Below, in pieces: positions 1 through 5,324 of a stretch of 6,790 nucleotides of DNA. The notes below the pieces were generated by a model that was given only the letters and a program-made list of their open reading frames with translations, did no database searches and was not told the origin of the DNA. Both the position numbers and the translations under genes were made by a program. The first letter of the stretch is position 1. Every line of letters begins with the position of its first letter. This DNA comes from a bacterium (GTDB lineage Bacteria; Krumholzibacteriota; Krumholzibacteriia; Krumholzibacteriales; WJIX01): positions 1-6,790 of the forward strand of contig JAGHBT010000082.1 in assembly GCA_021160845.1 (NCBI GenBank). The letters are read 5' to 3'.

Positions 1-951
1 CGGGGGCTGGTTAGTCCAAGAATAGTGTTCAGTCTAAACTCGAATAGAGGGAGAGACTCGTTATTGACGCTCAAGAAGCGGGACGGAATCAGCTCGGGCT
101 CTGATAATGGGAAATGCCTTAGAGTAGCTGCAATGCGATTTGTTCTGGAGAATATGGAGGGGCACAAAAACAGCAAAACCGGAAAGATTGAGTGGGCGAT
201 ACTCTTTGCGAACTCTGAGAGAGAGATTAACCGCAACATGAAAAGGGCGCTTAAAACTTACGAAGGAACTACTGACAAGAACGGAAGAAAAAATTGGGTG
301 GCATTTCCTATAAGAACAAGCAGGATTAATTTGGAAACCGATCTGGCAACGGTTTGGAAGGAAAACAAGAAAGAGAAATCCGTAGTAATGAAAATCCCTT
401 TCGACCTTGTTGACATTAGTATAAAATGGATCAAGATAGATGGGCTAAAAACCTCGAACTATACCAAGGTGGGTTCTGATATTCTTGTGCCCATAGGAAG
501 CGCGTCAGGAAGTAAAGAGGATTCCATCAGAATTGAAGGTGAATTCACGAATGGAATGTTGTTTCTCGGAGAAACAAAAGGTGTCGTTGAAGGAGAAGAG
601 CAACCCGAAACGACCCCTGATGATTGCAGGTTGCCCCAGAGTTTTATGAAGCTCTATCCAAATCCTTTCGTAGATAAGGTTAATATTATTTTGAGTATTC
701 CGGGATCTGAAAACATCAAGGTTTCTAATTCCAGCGAAATGCTAATAGGGAGCGGAATAGTGCGTATATATGACGTGAAAGGAATGCTCGTTCAAAAGAT
801 TATTGACAGAAAAGTTTTCTACCCCGGTGAGTATTCGGTATCTTGGGATGGAACGGACAAAAGAGGGGAACCGGTGGCGCCAGGGGTATACTACTGTAAC
901 CTTCAGATAGACAGCAAAACACTAACCAAGCGAATAGTTCTCATAAGGTAA
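1..951 (+). CDS. Exported protein with C-terminal type A (Por/T9SS) sorting domain, 5' end outside window
   Basis: The reading frame is open from the first base of the window, so the true start almost certainly lies to the left. The first in-window start candidate, GTG at 25, has no signal peptide after it, which also argues for truncation. Counting from that GTG, residues 1-200 are a hydrophilic, lysine-rich, probably beta-rich region that I do not recognise, with no membrane segment. Residues 203-308 form a sorting domain: LPQSFMKLYPNPF, then a strand rich in hydrophobic residues, IYDVKGMLV, SWDGTDKRGEPVAPGVYY and a final KRIVLIR. The SWDGTD...GVYY part is close to the FlgD Ig-like fold often found in these tails. 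In the family, this domain directs export through the type IX system and attachment to or release from the cell surface. About 20 extra residues sit between the first and second conserved strands. The stop codon is 2 bases before hflX. The sorting domain is clear; the function of the rest is unknown. Confidence 0.85.
   Translation, partial: RGLVSPRIVFSLNSNRGRDSLLTLKKRDGISSGSDNGKCLRVAAMRFVLENMEGHKNSKTGKIEWAILFANSEREINRNMKRALKTYEGTTDKNGRKNWVAFPIRTSRINLETDLATVWKENKKEKSVVMKIPFDLVDISIKWIKIDGLKTSNYTKVGSDILVPIGSASGSKEDSIRIEGEFTNGMLFLGETKGVVEGEEQPETTPDDCRLPQSFMKLYPNPFVDKVNIILSIPGSENIKVSNSSEMLIGSGIVRIYDVKGMLVQKIIDRKVFYPGEYSVSWDGTDKRGEPVAPGVYYCNLQIDSKTLTKRIVLIR
945..948 (+). promoter_or_regulatory. Ribosome binding site of hflX inside the end of the upstream gene
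   Basis: AAGG lies 5 bases before the ATG at 954 and overlaps the last codons of the upstream gene, whose stop is at 949-951. This placement supports the ATG at 954 as the start and suggests translational coupling between the two genes. It is a short, moderate match only. Confidence 0.5.
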
Positions 952-953
952 TT

Positions 954-2276
954 ATGGGTATTGACAGATCTTCAGATTCGGCCGATGAGCATGCCTTGCT
1001 GGTCGGCGTGAAACTTCCCGGATCGAGTTTAGAGATAGAAAACACCAATTTGGAGGAACTGAAAGCCCTCGTTAAAACAGCAGGCGCTGATGTCGTCGGA
1101 ACTGTTGTTCAGCAAAGAACGCGAGTGAGTGGAGCCACCTACGTAGGCAAGGGCAAATTAGAGGAAATAAACAGGAGAGTGAACGAAGAGGGAATAAATC
1201 TTGTTATTTTTGATGATGCTCTTACGCCGGGTCAGGCGGGAAAAATTGAAAGCCTTCTGAAAGTAAACGTTATTGACAGGACAGAGCTAATCCTTGATAT
1301 TTTTTCAAAACGCGCCAGGAGCAGGCAGGCCAGGATTCAGGTTGAGATTGCACAGCTGACATATGCGCTTCCCAGGCTTAAAAAGCTGTGGGACCATTTG
1401 TCCAGACAGGCGGGGGGGATAGGAACAAGGGGGCCTGGCGATAAACAGCTGGAAGTTGACAGAAGAAGGCTTAGAGAGAAAATAACGCATTTAAAAAAGG
1501 CTCTTGACAAGATAAACAAGGGCACCCTGGAGAGGCGAAAAAGGCGAAAAGAGTTTTTTAATGTAACGATTGTTGGGTATACAAATGCGGGGAAATCGAC
1601 CTTACTGAACAGGCTTACCGGAAGCGATGTCTATGAAAGTAATAAACTCTTTTCCACCCTTGATTCAACAACGCGCAGAGTTGAGGACATAAAGAACTAT
1701 CCGGTTTTGTTTACAGACACAATCGGCTTTATCAGGAAACTTCCCCCGTATCTTGTGGCAAGCTTTAAAAGTACCCTTCTTGATGTAGAAGAGGCGGATT
1801 TGCTTCTGCATGTTGTCGATGTTGCGAAACGTTCCTTTAAGGAGGAAATTGATATTGTAAATAATGTTTTATCCGACATATTCAAGCGGGTCTCTAAAAG
1901 TGGAGGAAGAGCCAGAGAGGTTCCTACCAGGCTTGTTTTTAACAAGACAGATTGTCTCGAAGAGAAGGGATTGGTCCGGAGGCTTAAAGCGGAATATCCG
2001 GAAGCCATTTTAACGAGCGCCGTAACCGGAAGGGGCGTTAAAGACATCCTGAAAGAAATCGATATTTATTCTAAAAGGGACAGCGTCAACATAGAAGTGA
2101 CAATCCCTCTGTCAGATGGAAAAACAATCGCTTTTCTCGAGAATATTGCAAAGGTATCGAAAAGAGATATTTCAGAGGAATCAGTCAGGATAATTGCTGT
2201 AATCAAGAGAAGCCATTTGCCTATCCTTGAAAAAAAAAGCAGGGTTCGTTTATTAGGGGTTGTTAAAAAGGGCTGA
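954..2276 (+). CDS. hflX: GTPase HflX
   Basis: HflX is a translational GTPase-family protein that binds the 50S subunit and, in studied bacteria, splits stalled or stress-arrested 70S ribosomes. The 440-residue product has the full family architecture. The N-terminal HflX domain contains ATYVGKGKLEE (61-71), LTPGQAGKIE (90-99) and VIDRTELILDIFSKRARS (106-123). A linker helix follows with the hallmark GGIGTRGPGDKQLEVDRR (154-171). The G domain has a P-loop GYTNAGKS (208-215), the switch I threonines in TLDSTTRR (235-242), DTIGF (255-259), NKTD (330-333) and SAVTG (355-359). A small beta domain closes the protein (about 380-440). The length is normal (the E. coli protein is about 426 residues). 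One conservative oddity is GPGDKQLE where most homologues have GPGEKQLE. The gene follows an exported-protein gene by 2 bases, not hfq or miaA as in proteobacteria. The family assignment is very secure; the exact stress role here is inferred. Confidence 0.97.
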   Translation: MGIDRSSDSADEHALLVGVKLPGSSLEIENTNLEELKALVKTAGADVVGTVVQQRTRVSGATYVGKGKLEEINRRVNEEGINLVIFDDALTPGQAGKIESLLKVNVIDRTELILDIFSKRARSRQARIQVEIAQLTYALPRLKKLWDHLSRQAGGIGTRGPGDKQLEVDRRRLREKITHLKKALDKINKGTLERRKRRKEFFNVTIVGYTNAGKSTLLNRLTGSDVYESNKLFSTLDSTTRRVEDIKNYPVLFTDTIGFIRKLPPYLVASFKSTLLDVEEADLLLHVVDVAKRSFKEEIDIVNNVLSDIFKRVSKSGGRAREVPTRLVFNKTDCLEEKGLVRRLKAEYPEAILTSAVTGRGVKDILKEIDIYSKRDSVNIEVTIPLSDGKTIAFLENIAKVSKRDISEESVRIIAVIKRSHLPILEKKSRVRLLGVVKKG

Positions 2277-2290
2277 GCTGCACCCTTTAT
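2265..2290. terminator. Possible weak bidirectional terminator between convergent genes
   Basis: AAAGGG at 2267-2272 pairs with CCCTTT at 2283-2288 around a 10-base loop. On the minus strand the 3' arm runs into CCCTTTTT, and on the plus strand it is followed by ATTCTTT. It lies exactly where hflX and the membrane-protein gene converge and overlaps the stop region of both. The stem is only 6 pairs, half of them A-U, so the call is tentative. Confidence 0.33.
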
Positions 2291-3570
2291 TCTTTAAAAC
2301 GAAGCTTGCCGTTTTTCACAATAACATCTGGGAATTTTTTAGCGAGAGATTCTCGCTGTTCGACAGCGCCGGGAAGAGAAACTTTGTTCTCGTAGCTTTT
2401 GTCGAGTTGGAAAACGATAAACCCGGCCATAAGAATGAAAGCGAAAGGAACAATAAGAGGAATAAAACGGCGCCATTTTCTGTGTGATACAAGCCTTGAA
2501 CAATATATTGCCCCCGACGAGATAAGCACTACAAAACCGATAGAAACCAGATAAAGATGACGGATGTTCAACCAGTCGCTGGGAAATTGAAAGAAAGTGA
2601 ATGGAAGAACCATGATATAGGTCCAGACGATAAAGAAGCGAATTGTGCGGTTTCCGAAAATGAAACCGAAGAAAGAATAGGAAAACACAGTTAGGATAAT
2701 CAAAATACGTATTTCCGTGGCAAGGTGATATATTAATACTACAGCACTTCCCGAAGCGGAAACAAGGTGAGAGGTGTGGATGGGGAATATCATACGTACC
2801 AAGTAATTGACGAAGTTTTTCGCGGCGTAATAGAAAAACCTGAAAACCCCGGGGTTTTCAGAGTACAAGTGAGGAGTGTAGTGGAAAAAGAGAGTTTTGG
2901 TAATTATTGCCGCCACGGCTATGACCAACAGGATGATAAAACCTGAATTCAGAAATGGTTTTTTAACCCGTTCTTTGCCGTGGAAGAAAAAATTAAATGC
3001 CAGGAAGCACCCAAGTATGGAAAAGCTTGTACTCTTTGTGAACATTGAGGCGACAAAGAAAACCAGAGAGAGAAAGAACCAAAAGGACAGAGCTTTTCCA
3101 CCATGTTCCAGTTCGTTTTTAAAATAAAACAACATCGTAAGAATGGTAAGAGTGGTAATCATAAGATCTTCAAATCCAGATGCTATCATAACAGCTTTCC
3201 CATAGTTGCCGACCGTGAAGACGAATAGCAGGCCGGAAAGCAGAGCTACCTTCCTGTCCCGAAGCAGCGTGTTGACCAGCATATAAACAAGGAAGGAATT
3301 CAGGCTGTGAAGAATAATATTAAACAAAAAATAGCCCTTTGGGTTGAAATGGAATAAGTTAAACAGAAGATAATGAACGAAATAAATAAGGGGTTGAAAT
3401 TTGAAGGGGTACTCACTGTTAAAAGCAAACGAGGGATTGTCTCTCATTTCCAGACTGTTTTGGAGTGTGATAAAATCGAAATCATGCCAGAACCCGTTGT
3501 TAAGAATCAGGTTGAAAAAGAGCAGACTGAGCAACAAAAAAGCAAGAAAAAACAGAATGTCACGTTTCAC
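2287..3570 (-). CDS. Polytopic membrane protein, probable GT-C fold glycosyltransferase (TMTC/PMT-like)
   Basis: The 427-residue product is strongly hydrophobic with roughly 11-13 membrane segments, beginning with residues 5-24 and ending near 369-388. Right after the first segment, in what would be the first extracytoplasmic loop, is WHDFD (28-32). An acidic pair at this place (D30, D32) is what GT-C enzymes use to bind metal or the acceptor. Residues 58-102 (KFQPLIYFVHYLLF...NPKGYFLFNIILHSLN) and 333-345 (WLNIRHLYLVSIGF region) resemble the matching parts of TMTC-type O-mannosyltransferases, which read RPL...NP.GYH..NLLLH and ERYLYLPSIGF. Such enzymes move a sugar from a polyprenyl-phosphate donor to a protein or glycan outside the membrane; donor and acceptor here are unknown. 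There is no C-terminal TPR domain, only a short charged tail (389-427). The start is a GTG with an in-frame stop three codons upstream, so no longer form is possible. The gene has its own promoter. The fold assignment is from remembered motifs and is moderately sure. Confidence 0.75.
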   Translation of the reverse strand: MKRDILFFLAFLLLSLLFFNLILNNGFWHDFDFITLQNSLEMRDNPSFAFNSEYPFKFQPLIYFVHYLLFNLFHFNPKGYFLFNIILHSLNSFLVYMLVNTLLRDRKVALLSGLLFVFTVGNYGKAVMIASGFEDLMITTLTILTMLFYFKNELEHGGKALSFWFFLSLVFFVASMFTKSTSFSILGCFLAFNFFFHGKERVKKPFLNSGFIILLVIAVAAIITKTLFFHYTPHLYSENPGVFRFFYYAAKNFVNYLVRMIFPIHTSHLVSASGSAVVLIYHLATEIRILIILTVFSYSFFGFIFGNRTIRFFIVWTYIMVLPFTFFQFPSDWLNIRHLYLVSIGFVVLISSGAIYCSRLVSHRKWRRFIPLIVPFAFILMAGFIVFQLDKSYENKVSLPGAVEQRESLAKKFPDVIVKNGKLRFKE

Positions 3571-3582
3571 GATATGTTAAAA

Positions 3583-3589
3583 CACCTTT
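3583..3589 (-). promoter_or_regulatory. Ribosome binding site of the membrane glycosyltransferase candidate
   Basis: On the minus strand AAAGGTG lies 12 bases before the GTG start at 3570. It matches the Shine-Dalgarno sequence with one mismatch and a somewhat long spacer. No other start fits better, because an in-frame TAA lies three codons upstream. Confidence 0.4.
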
Positions 3590-3628
3590 CGCGTTTAATT
3601 TTCTTTAATCTTCCGTGTACCCCTATCT

Positions 3629-3637
3629 ATTATAACA
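3629..3637 (-). promoter_or_regulatory. Extended -10 promoter of the membrane glycosyltransferase candidate
   Basis: On the minus strand the sequence reads TGTTATAAT: a perfect -10 hexamer TATAAT preceded by the TG of an extended -10 element. No good -35 hexamer is seen at 16-18 bases, as is usual for extended -10 promoters. Transcription would begin near 3622, giving a leader of about 50 bases before the GTG at 3570. This suggests the gene is transcribed independently of the M20 gene upstream. Confidence 0.55.
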
Positions 3638-3688
3638 TTATTAAACCCCGAATTTGTAGAAAAATCAAGAGTACAGGCTTTTATCTTT

Positions 3689-3717
3689 CAGGGATTCCCT
3701 GCTGGAGAGATTCCCTG
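3689..3717. repeat. Short palindrome with a direct repeat downstream of the M20 gene
   Basis: CAGGGATTCCCTG (3689-3701) is an inverted repeat with 6-base arms and one central base. GATTCCCTG recurs at 3709-3717, so on the minus strand CAGGGAATC occurs just before CAGGGAATCCCTG. It sits 16-44 bases past the M20 stop codon. The following minus-strand bases are AAAGATAAAA, not a T run, so a classical terminator is not supported; an mRNA 3'-end hairpin or a protein site are alternatives. Confidence 0.4.
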
Positions 3718-3732
3718 ATGGCACATTGAGGA

Positions 3733-4974
3733 TTATTCTTGTAGAAACAGATTGGCAAAGACCTTCGAATCATCAACCATATTCTTGATGAATTGGTATT
3801 CATTTGGTTGATGGCACACGTCAGCGATGCTCGACCAGACAACCGCGTTGTATCCCTGACGGCGGAAGAAAGCCGCGACGGTTCCGCCACCTATACCAAT
3901 AATTTCGGGAGTAATGCTCCTTACTTCTTTAATCGCTTTTGAGAGGGCAATTACCACGGGGGCATCCTGTGGGGTGGCCGGAGCCGCTTCGTCGCTCTGA
4001 ACAATACTTGTTGATATTTCCACATCGAACTCATCTTCAATTTCTCCCGCGACTTTGTCAATGGTATTTCTGATGTCGTCAAATTTGATTCCCGGCAGGA
4101 TGCGCATATCAAGGTAAAAGATATCTTCTCCGGGTATTGTGTTAATATTTGGAACATTAGGTTCTTTCTTTGTAGGTTCGAAGGTATTGTTTGGCGGATC
4201 AAAGAGTTCGTCCGTCTGGTTGTAAATTTCGGCGAGACGGACATCAAGGCGGGCTGTCAAATGAGCGGCGGCACGGTGAGCATTAACCCCTTTATCCGGC
4301 TCGGAAGCGTGACAGGATTTACCCGTGGTCTTGATTTTCAGCCAGAGAATGGATTTTTCCGCGACCTCGATTGTTTTTCCATCCGGGTCGCCGGAATCCG
4401 GGACAATGATAAAATCATCTTTTCCGAAAATATCGGAATTTTCAAGAAAATACTCTATTCCGTATTTGCTGCTGGTTTCCTCGTCTGAAACAAAGGCCAG
4501 CGCTACATCAAAGGGTAAGTGTAGATCAAGCTCGCGTATGGCCTTGAGGGCAAAAAGCGGAGGTACAATTCCCTGATGATCGTCTTCAACGCCTCGTCCG
4601 AATATCTTTCCGTCTTTGACTTCAAGCGAAAAGGGGTCGGTGTCCCATTTGGACAGATCCCCTGCGGGGACAACATCCATATGAGCCATTATCCATATTT
4701 TCCTGTCGCTTGATTCCCCTTTTATTATAGCGGCTATATTTGGCCGTGAGCCTGAAGACACGCGATCATCCGGAGCGTCATAATGATCAATTGAATCGAA
4801 TCCGATCTCTTTCCGCATCCAGTCTTCCAGAAACTCCGCCTTCTTTGTTTCTCCGTCCCCATCATTATCCGGGCCGAGCGCCGGAAGGGCCACAAGCTGC
4901 CTTTGAAGTTCAATCATATCATCTTCATAGCTGTTGATTTTTTCATATATTTTGTTTAGAGTCTCCGAGTTCAT
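3733..4974 (-). CDS. M20 family zinc metallo-hydrolase (ArgE/DapE/Acy1-type)
   Basis: The 413-residue product belongs to the co-catalytic dinuclear zinc amidohydrolases that cleave N-acyl-amino acids, N-succinyl-diaminopimelate or dipeptides in the cytoplasm. No signal peptide is present. Counting from the chosen ATG at 4974, visible catalytic elements are HMDVVP (98-103, ligand H98 and D100), GRGVEDDHQG with bridging D131, SDEET with general base E165 and ligand E166, VPDSGD with ligand D193, CHASEP (221-226) in the lid domain, and CHQPNEY with ligand H388. The lid domain includes NINTIPGEDIFYLDMR (276-291). From memory, the sequence closely resembles a subgroup annotated only as M20 family metallo-hydrolase, well represented in methanogenic archaea (PALGP, ILWLK, EPTKKE and GIGGGTVAAF blocks), so the substrate is unknown and naming it argE or dapE would be unsafe. 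The ATG at 4974 is preferred over one 15 codons upstream (5019): it has a strong ribosome binding site, and the upstream candidate has none and lies at the predicted transcript start. Confidence 0.93.
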   Translation of the reverse strand: MNSETLNKIYEKINSYEDDMIELQRQLVALPALGPDNDGDGETKKAEFLEDWMRKEIGFDSIDHYDAPDDRVSSGSRPNIAAIIKGESSDRKIWIMAHMDVVPAGDLSKWDTDPFSLEVKDGKIFGRGVEDDHQGIVPPLFALKAIRELDLHLPFDVALAFVSDEETSSKYGIEYFLENSDIFGKDDFIIVPDSGDPDGKTIEVAEKSILWLKIKTTGKSCHASEPDKGVNAHRAAAHLTARLDVRLAEIYNQTDELFDPPNNTFEPTKKEPNVPNINTIPGEDIFYLDMRILPGIKFDDIRNTIDKVAGEIEDEFDVEISTSIVQSDEAAPATPQDAPVVIALSKAIKEVRSITPEIIGIGGGTVAAFFRRQGYNAVVWSSIADVCHQPNEYQFIKNMVDDSKVFANLFLQE

Positions 4975-4979
4975 ATTCT

Positions 4980-4986
4980 CTCCCTT
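4980..4986 (-). promoter_or_regulatory. Ribosome binding site deciding the M20 hydrolase start
   Basis: On the minus strand AAGGGAG lies 5 bases before the ATG at 4974. It is the strongest Shine-Dalgarno match in the window and selects this ATG over the in-frame ATG at 5019, which has nothing similar in front of it. Confidence 0.7.
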
Positions 4987-5025
4987 GACCGTAGGATTAT
5001 TAAAATAGGAAGCTTTCATTGATTA

Positions 5026-5055
5026 CTTTTAACACCGGATTGTGGGGTTAGTCAA
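5026..5055 (-). promoter_or_regulatory. Probable sigma-70-type promoter of the M20 hydrolase
   Basis: On the minus strand TTGACT (5050-5055) matches five of six bases of the -35 consensus. After a 17-base spacer comes TTAAAA, or after 18 bases TAAAAG with a TG one base upstream as in extended -10 elements. Transcription would start near 5019-5020, giving a leader of about 45 bases before the ATG at 4974. The -10 is only a fair match. Confidence 0.42.
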
Positions 5056-5161
5056 GGCTTTTCTTCACTGATAGACCGGGAAAACGCCGAGTGTGCGGGG
5101 CTGATGTTTCTTATGGAAAGAGAGTTGCCTAATCATTTATGATGCGCGATAGTTCAATGGC

Positions 5162-5182
5162 AAGAAAAACGCCGTGTGGCGT
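5162..5182 (-). terminator. Compact terminator-like hairpin with U tail
   Basis: On the minus strand ACGCC-ACAC-GGCGT forms a 5-pair, mostly G-C stem with a 4-base loop, followed immediately by TTTTCTT. This is the classic shape of an intrinsic terminator. It lies about 140 bases past the stop of the surface-protein gene and upstream of the M20 promoter, so it would keep read-through from entering the M20 gene. Confidence 0.5.
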
Positions 5183-5190
5183 GGAGTTAA

Positions 5191-5228
5191 GAAAATGGAG
5201 CCGAGGAGTAAGCGCCGGCCCCATTTTC
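5191..5228 (-). terminator. Long hairpin, possible second terminator
   Basis: GAAAATGG (5191-5198) pairs with CCATTTTC (5221-5228). Inside it GCCG (5200-5203) pairs with CGGC (5216-5219) around a 12-base loop. The single position between the two blocks is A opposite C on the plus strand but G-U on the minus strand, so the helix is continuous (13 pairs) only in minus-strand RNA. The 3' arm there ends in TTTTC followed by TTAA. It could be a back-up terminator or part of a structured RNA. Confidence 0.38.
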
Positions 5229-5234
5229 ATCCCG

Positions 5235-5279
5235 TTTACGGTAGAGCCAAGAACTTAAGTTCCCGGCTCAAACCGAAAA
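5235..5279. repeat. Imperfect inverted repeat with palindromic core
   Basis: Nested pairs are TTT/AAA (5235-5237 with 5277-5279), CGGT/ACCG (5239-5242 with 5272-5275), GAGCC/GGCTC (5244-5248 with 5265-5269) and the perfect 12-base palindrome GAACTTAAGTTC (5251-5262). Small internal loops lie between the blocks. Its outer AAA arm doubles as the T tail of the neighbouring hairpin on the minus strand. No T run follows its own 3' arm on the minus strand (GTAAACGGG), so it is not itself a terminator. Confidence 0.5.
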
Positions 5280-5311
5280 TATGTAGCGTTGCCCAAAAGC
5301 AACGTTACATA
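5276..5311 (-). terminator. Probable terminator of the modular surface-protein gene
   Basis: The arms 5280-5292 and 5299-5311 pair over 13 positions with a 6-base loop. One position is G-U in plus-strand RNA and A-C in minus-strand RNA. On the minus strand the hairpin is followed by TTTTCGGTTT. It starts 13 bases past the stop codon of the surface-protein gene, the normal place for an intrinsic terminator. Confidence 0.6.
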
Positions 5312-5324
5312 CGATAAACCGCAT

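Larger units (their letters stand above)
4975..5324. other. 350-base intergenic region with promoter and a cluster of hairpins
   Basis: This gap separates the modular surface-protein gene from the M20 gene, both on the minus strand. I find no convincing gene in it. The M20 side holds its ribosome binding site and promoter. The half nearer the surface-protein gene is almost completely made of inverted repeats: 5169-5182, 5191-5228, 5235-5279 and 5280-5311, plus a small palindrome ATCAT-TT-ATGAT at 5132-5143. AAAACGCCG occurs twice (5081-5089 and 5166-5174). Three of the hairpins have T-rich tails on the minus strand, fitting tandem terminators; a structured RNA is the alternative. Confidence 0.6.

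Noticed and set aside
1697..2047. Minus-strand open frame of 116 codons
   Set aside because: It lies wholly inside hflX, opposite the conserved G domain, with serine/leucine-rich low-complexity content.
3373..3729. Plus-strand open frame of 118 codons crossing the start of the membrane-protein gene
   Set aside because: It lies opposite the N-terminal coding region and promoter of a better supported minus-strand gene, and its lysine/glutamine-rich product resembles no protein I know.
4975..5019. 15-codon N-terminal extension of the M20 hydrolase from an ATG at 5019
   Set aside because: There is no ribosome binding site before it, it coincides with the predicted transcript start, and the extra residues do not resemble the family N-terminus.
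5144..5175. tRNA-like stretch GCGCGATAGTTCAATGGCAA
   Set aside because: It resembles a tRNA 5' end and D loop, but the D stem does not close, and there is no anticodon arm, no GGTTCGA-type T arm and no matching acceptor 3' strand.
5056..5324. Riboswitch upstream of the M20 gene
   Set aside because: The best M20 promoter lies at 5026-5055, downstream of the hairpin cluster, so the structures would not be in the M20 leader. No known riboswitch core was recognised.
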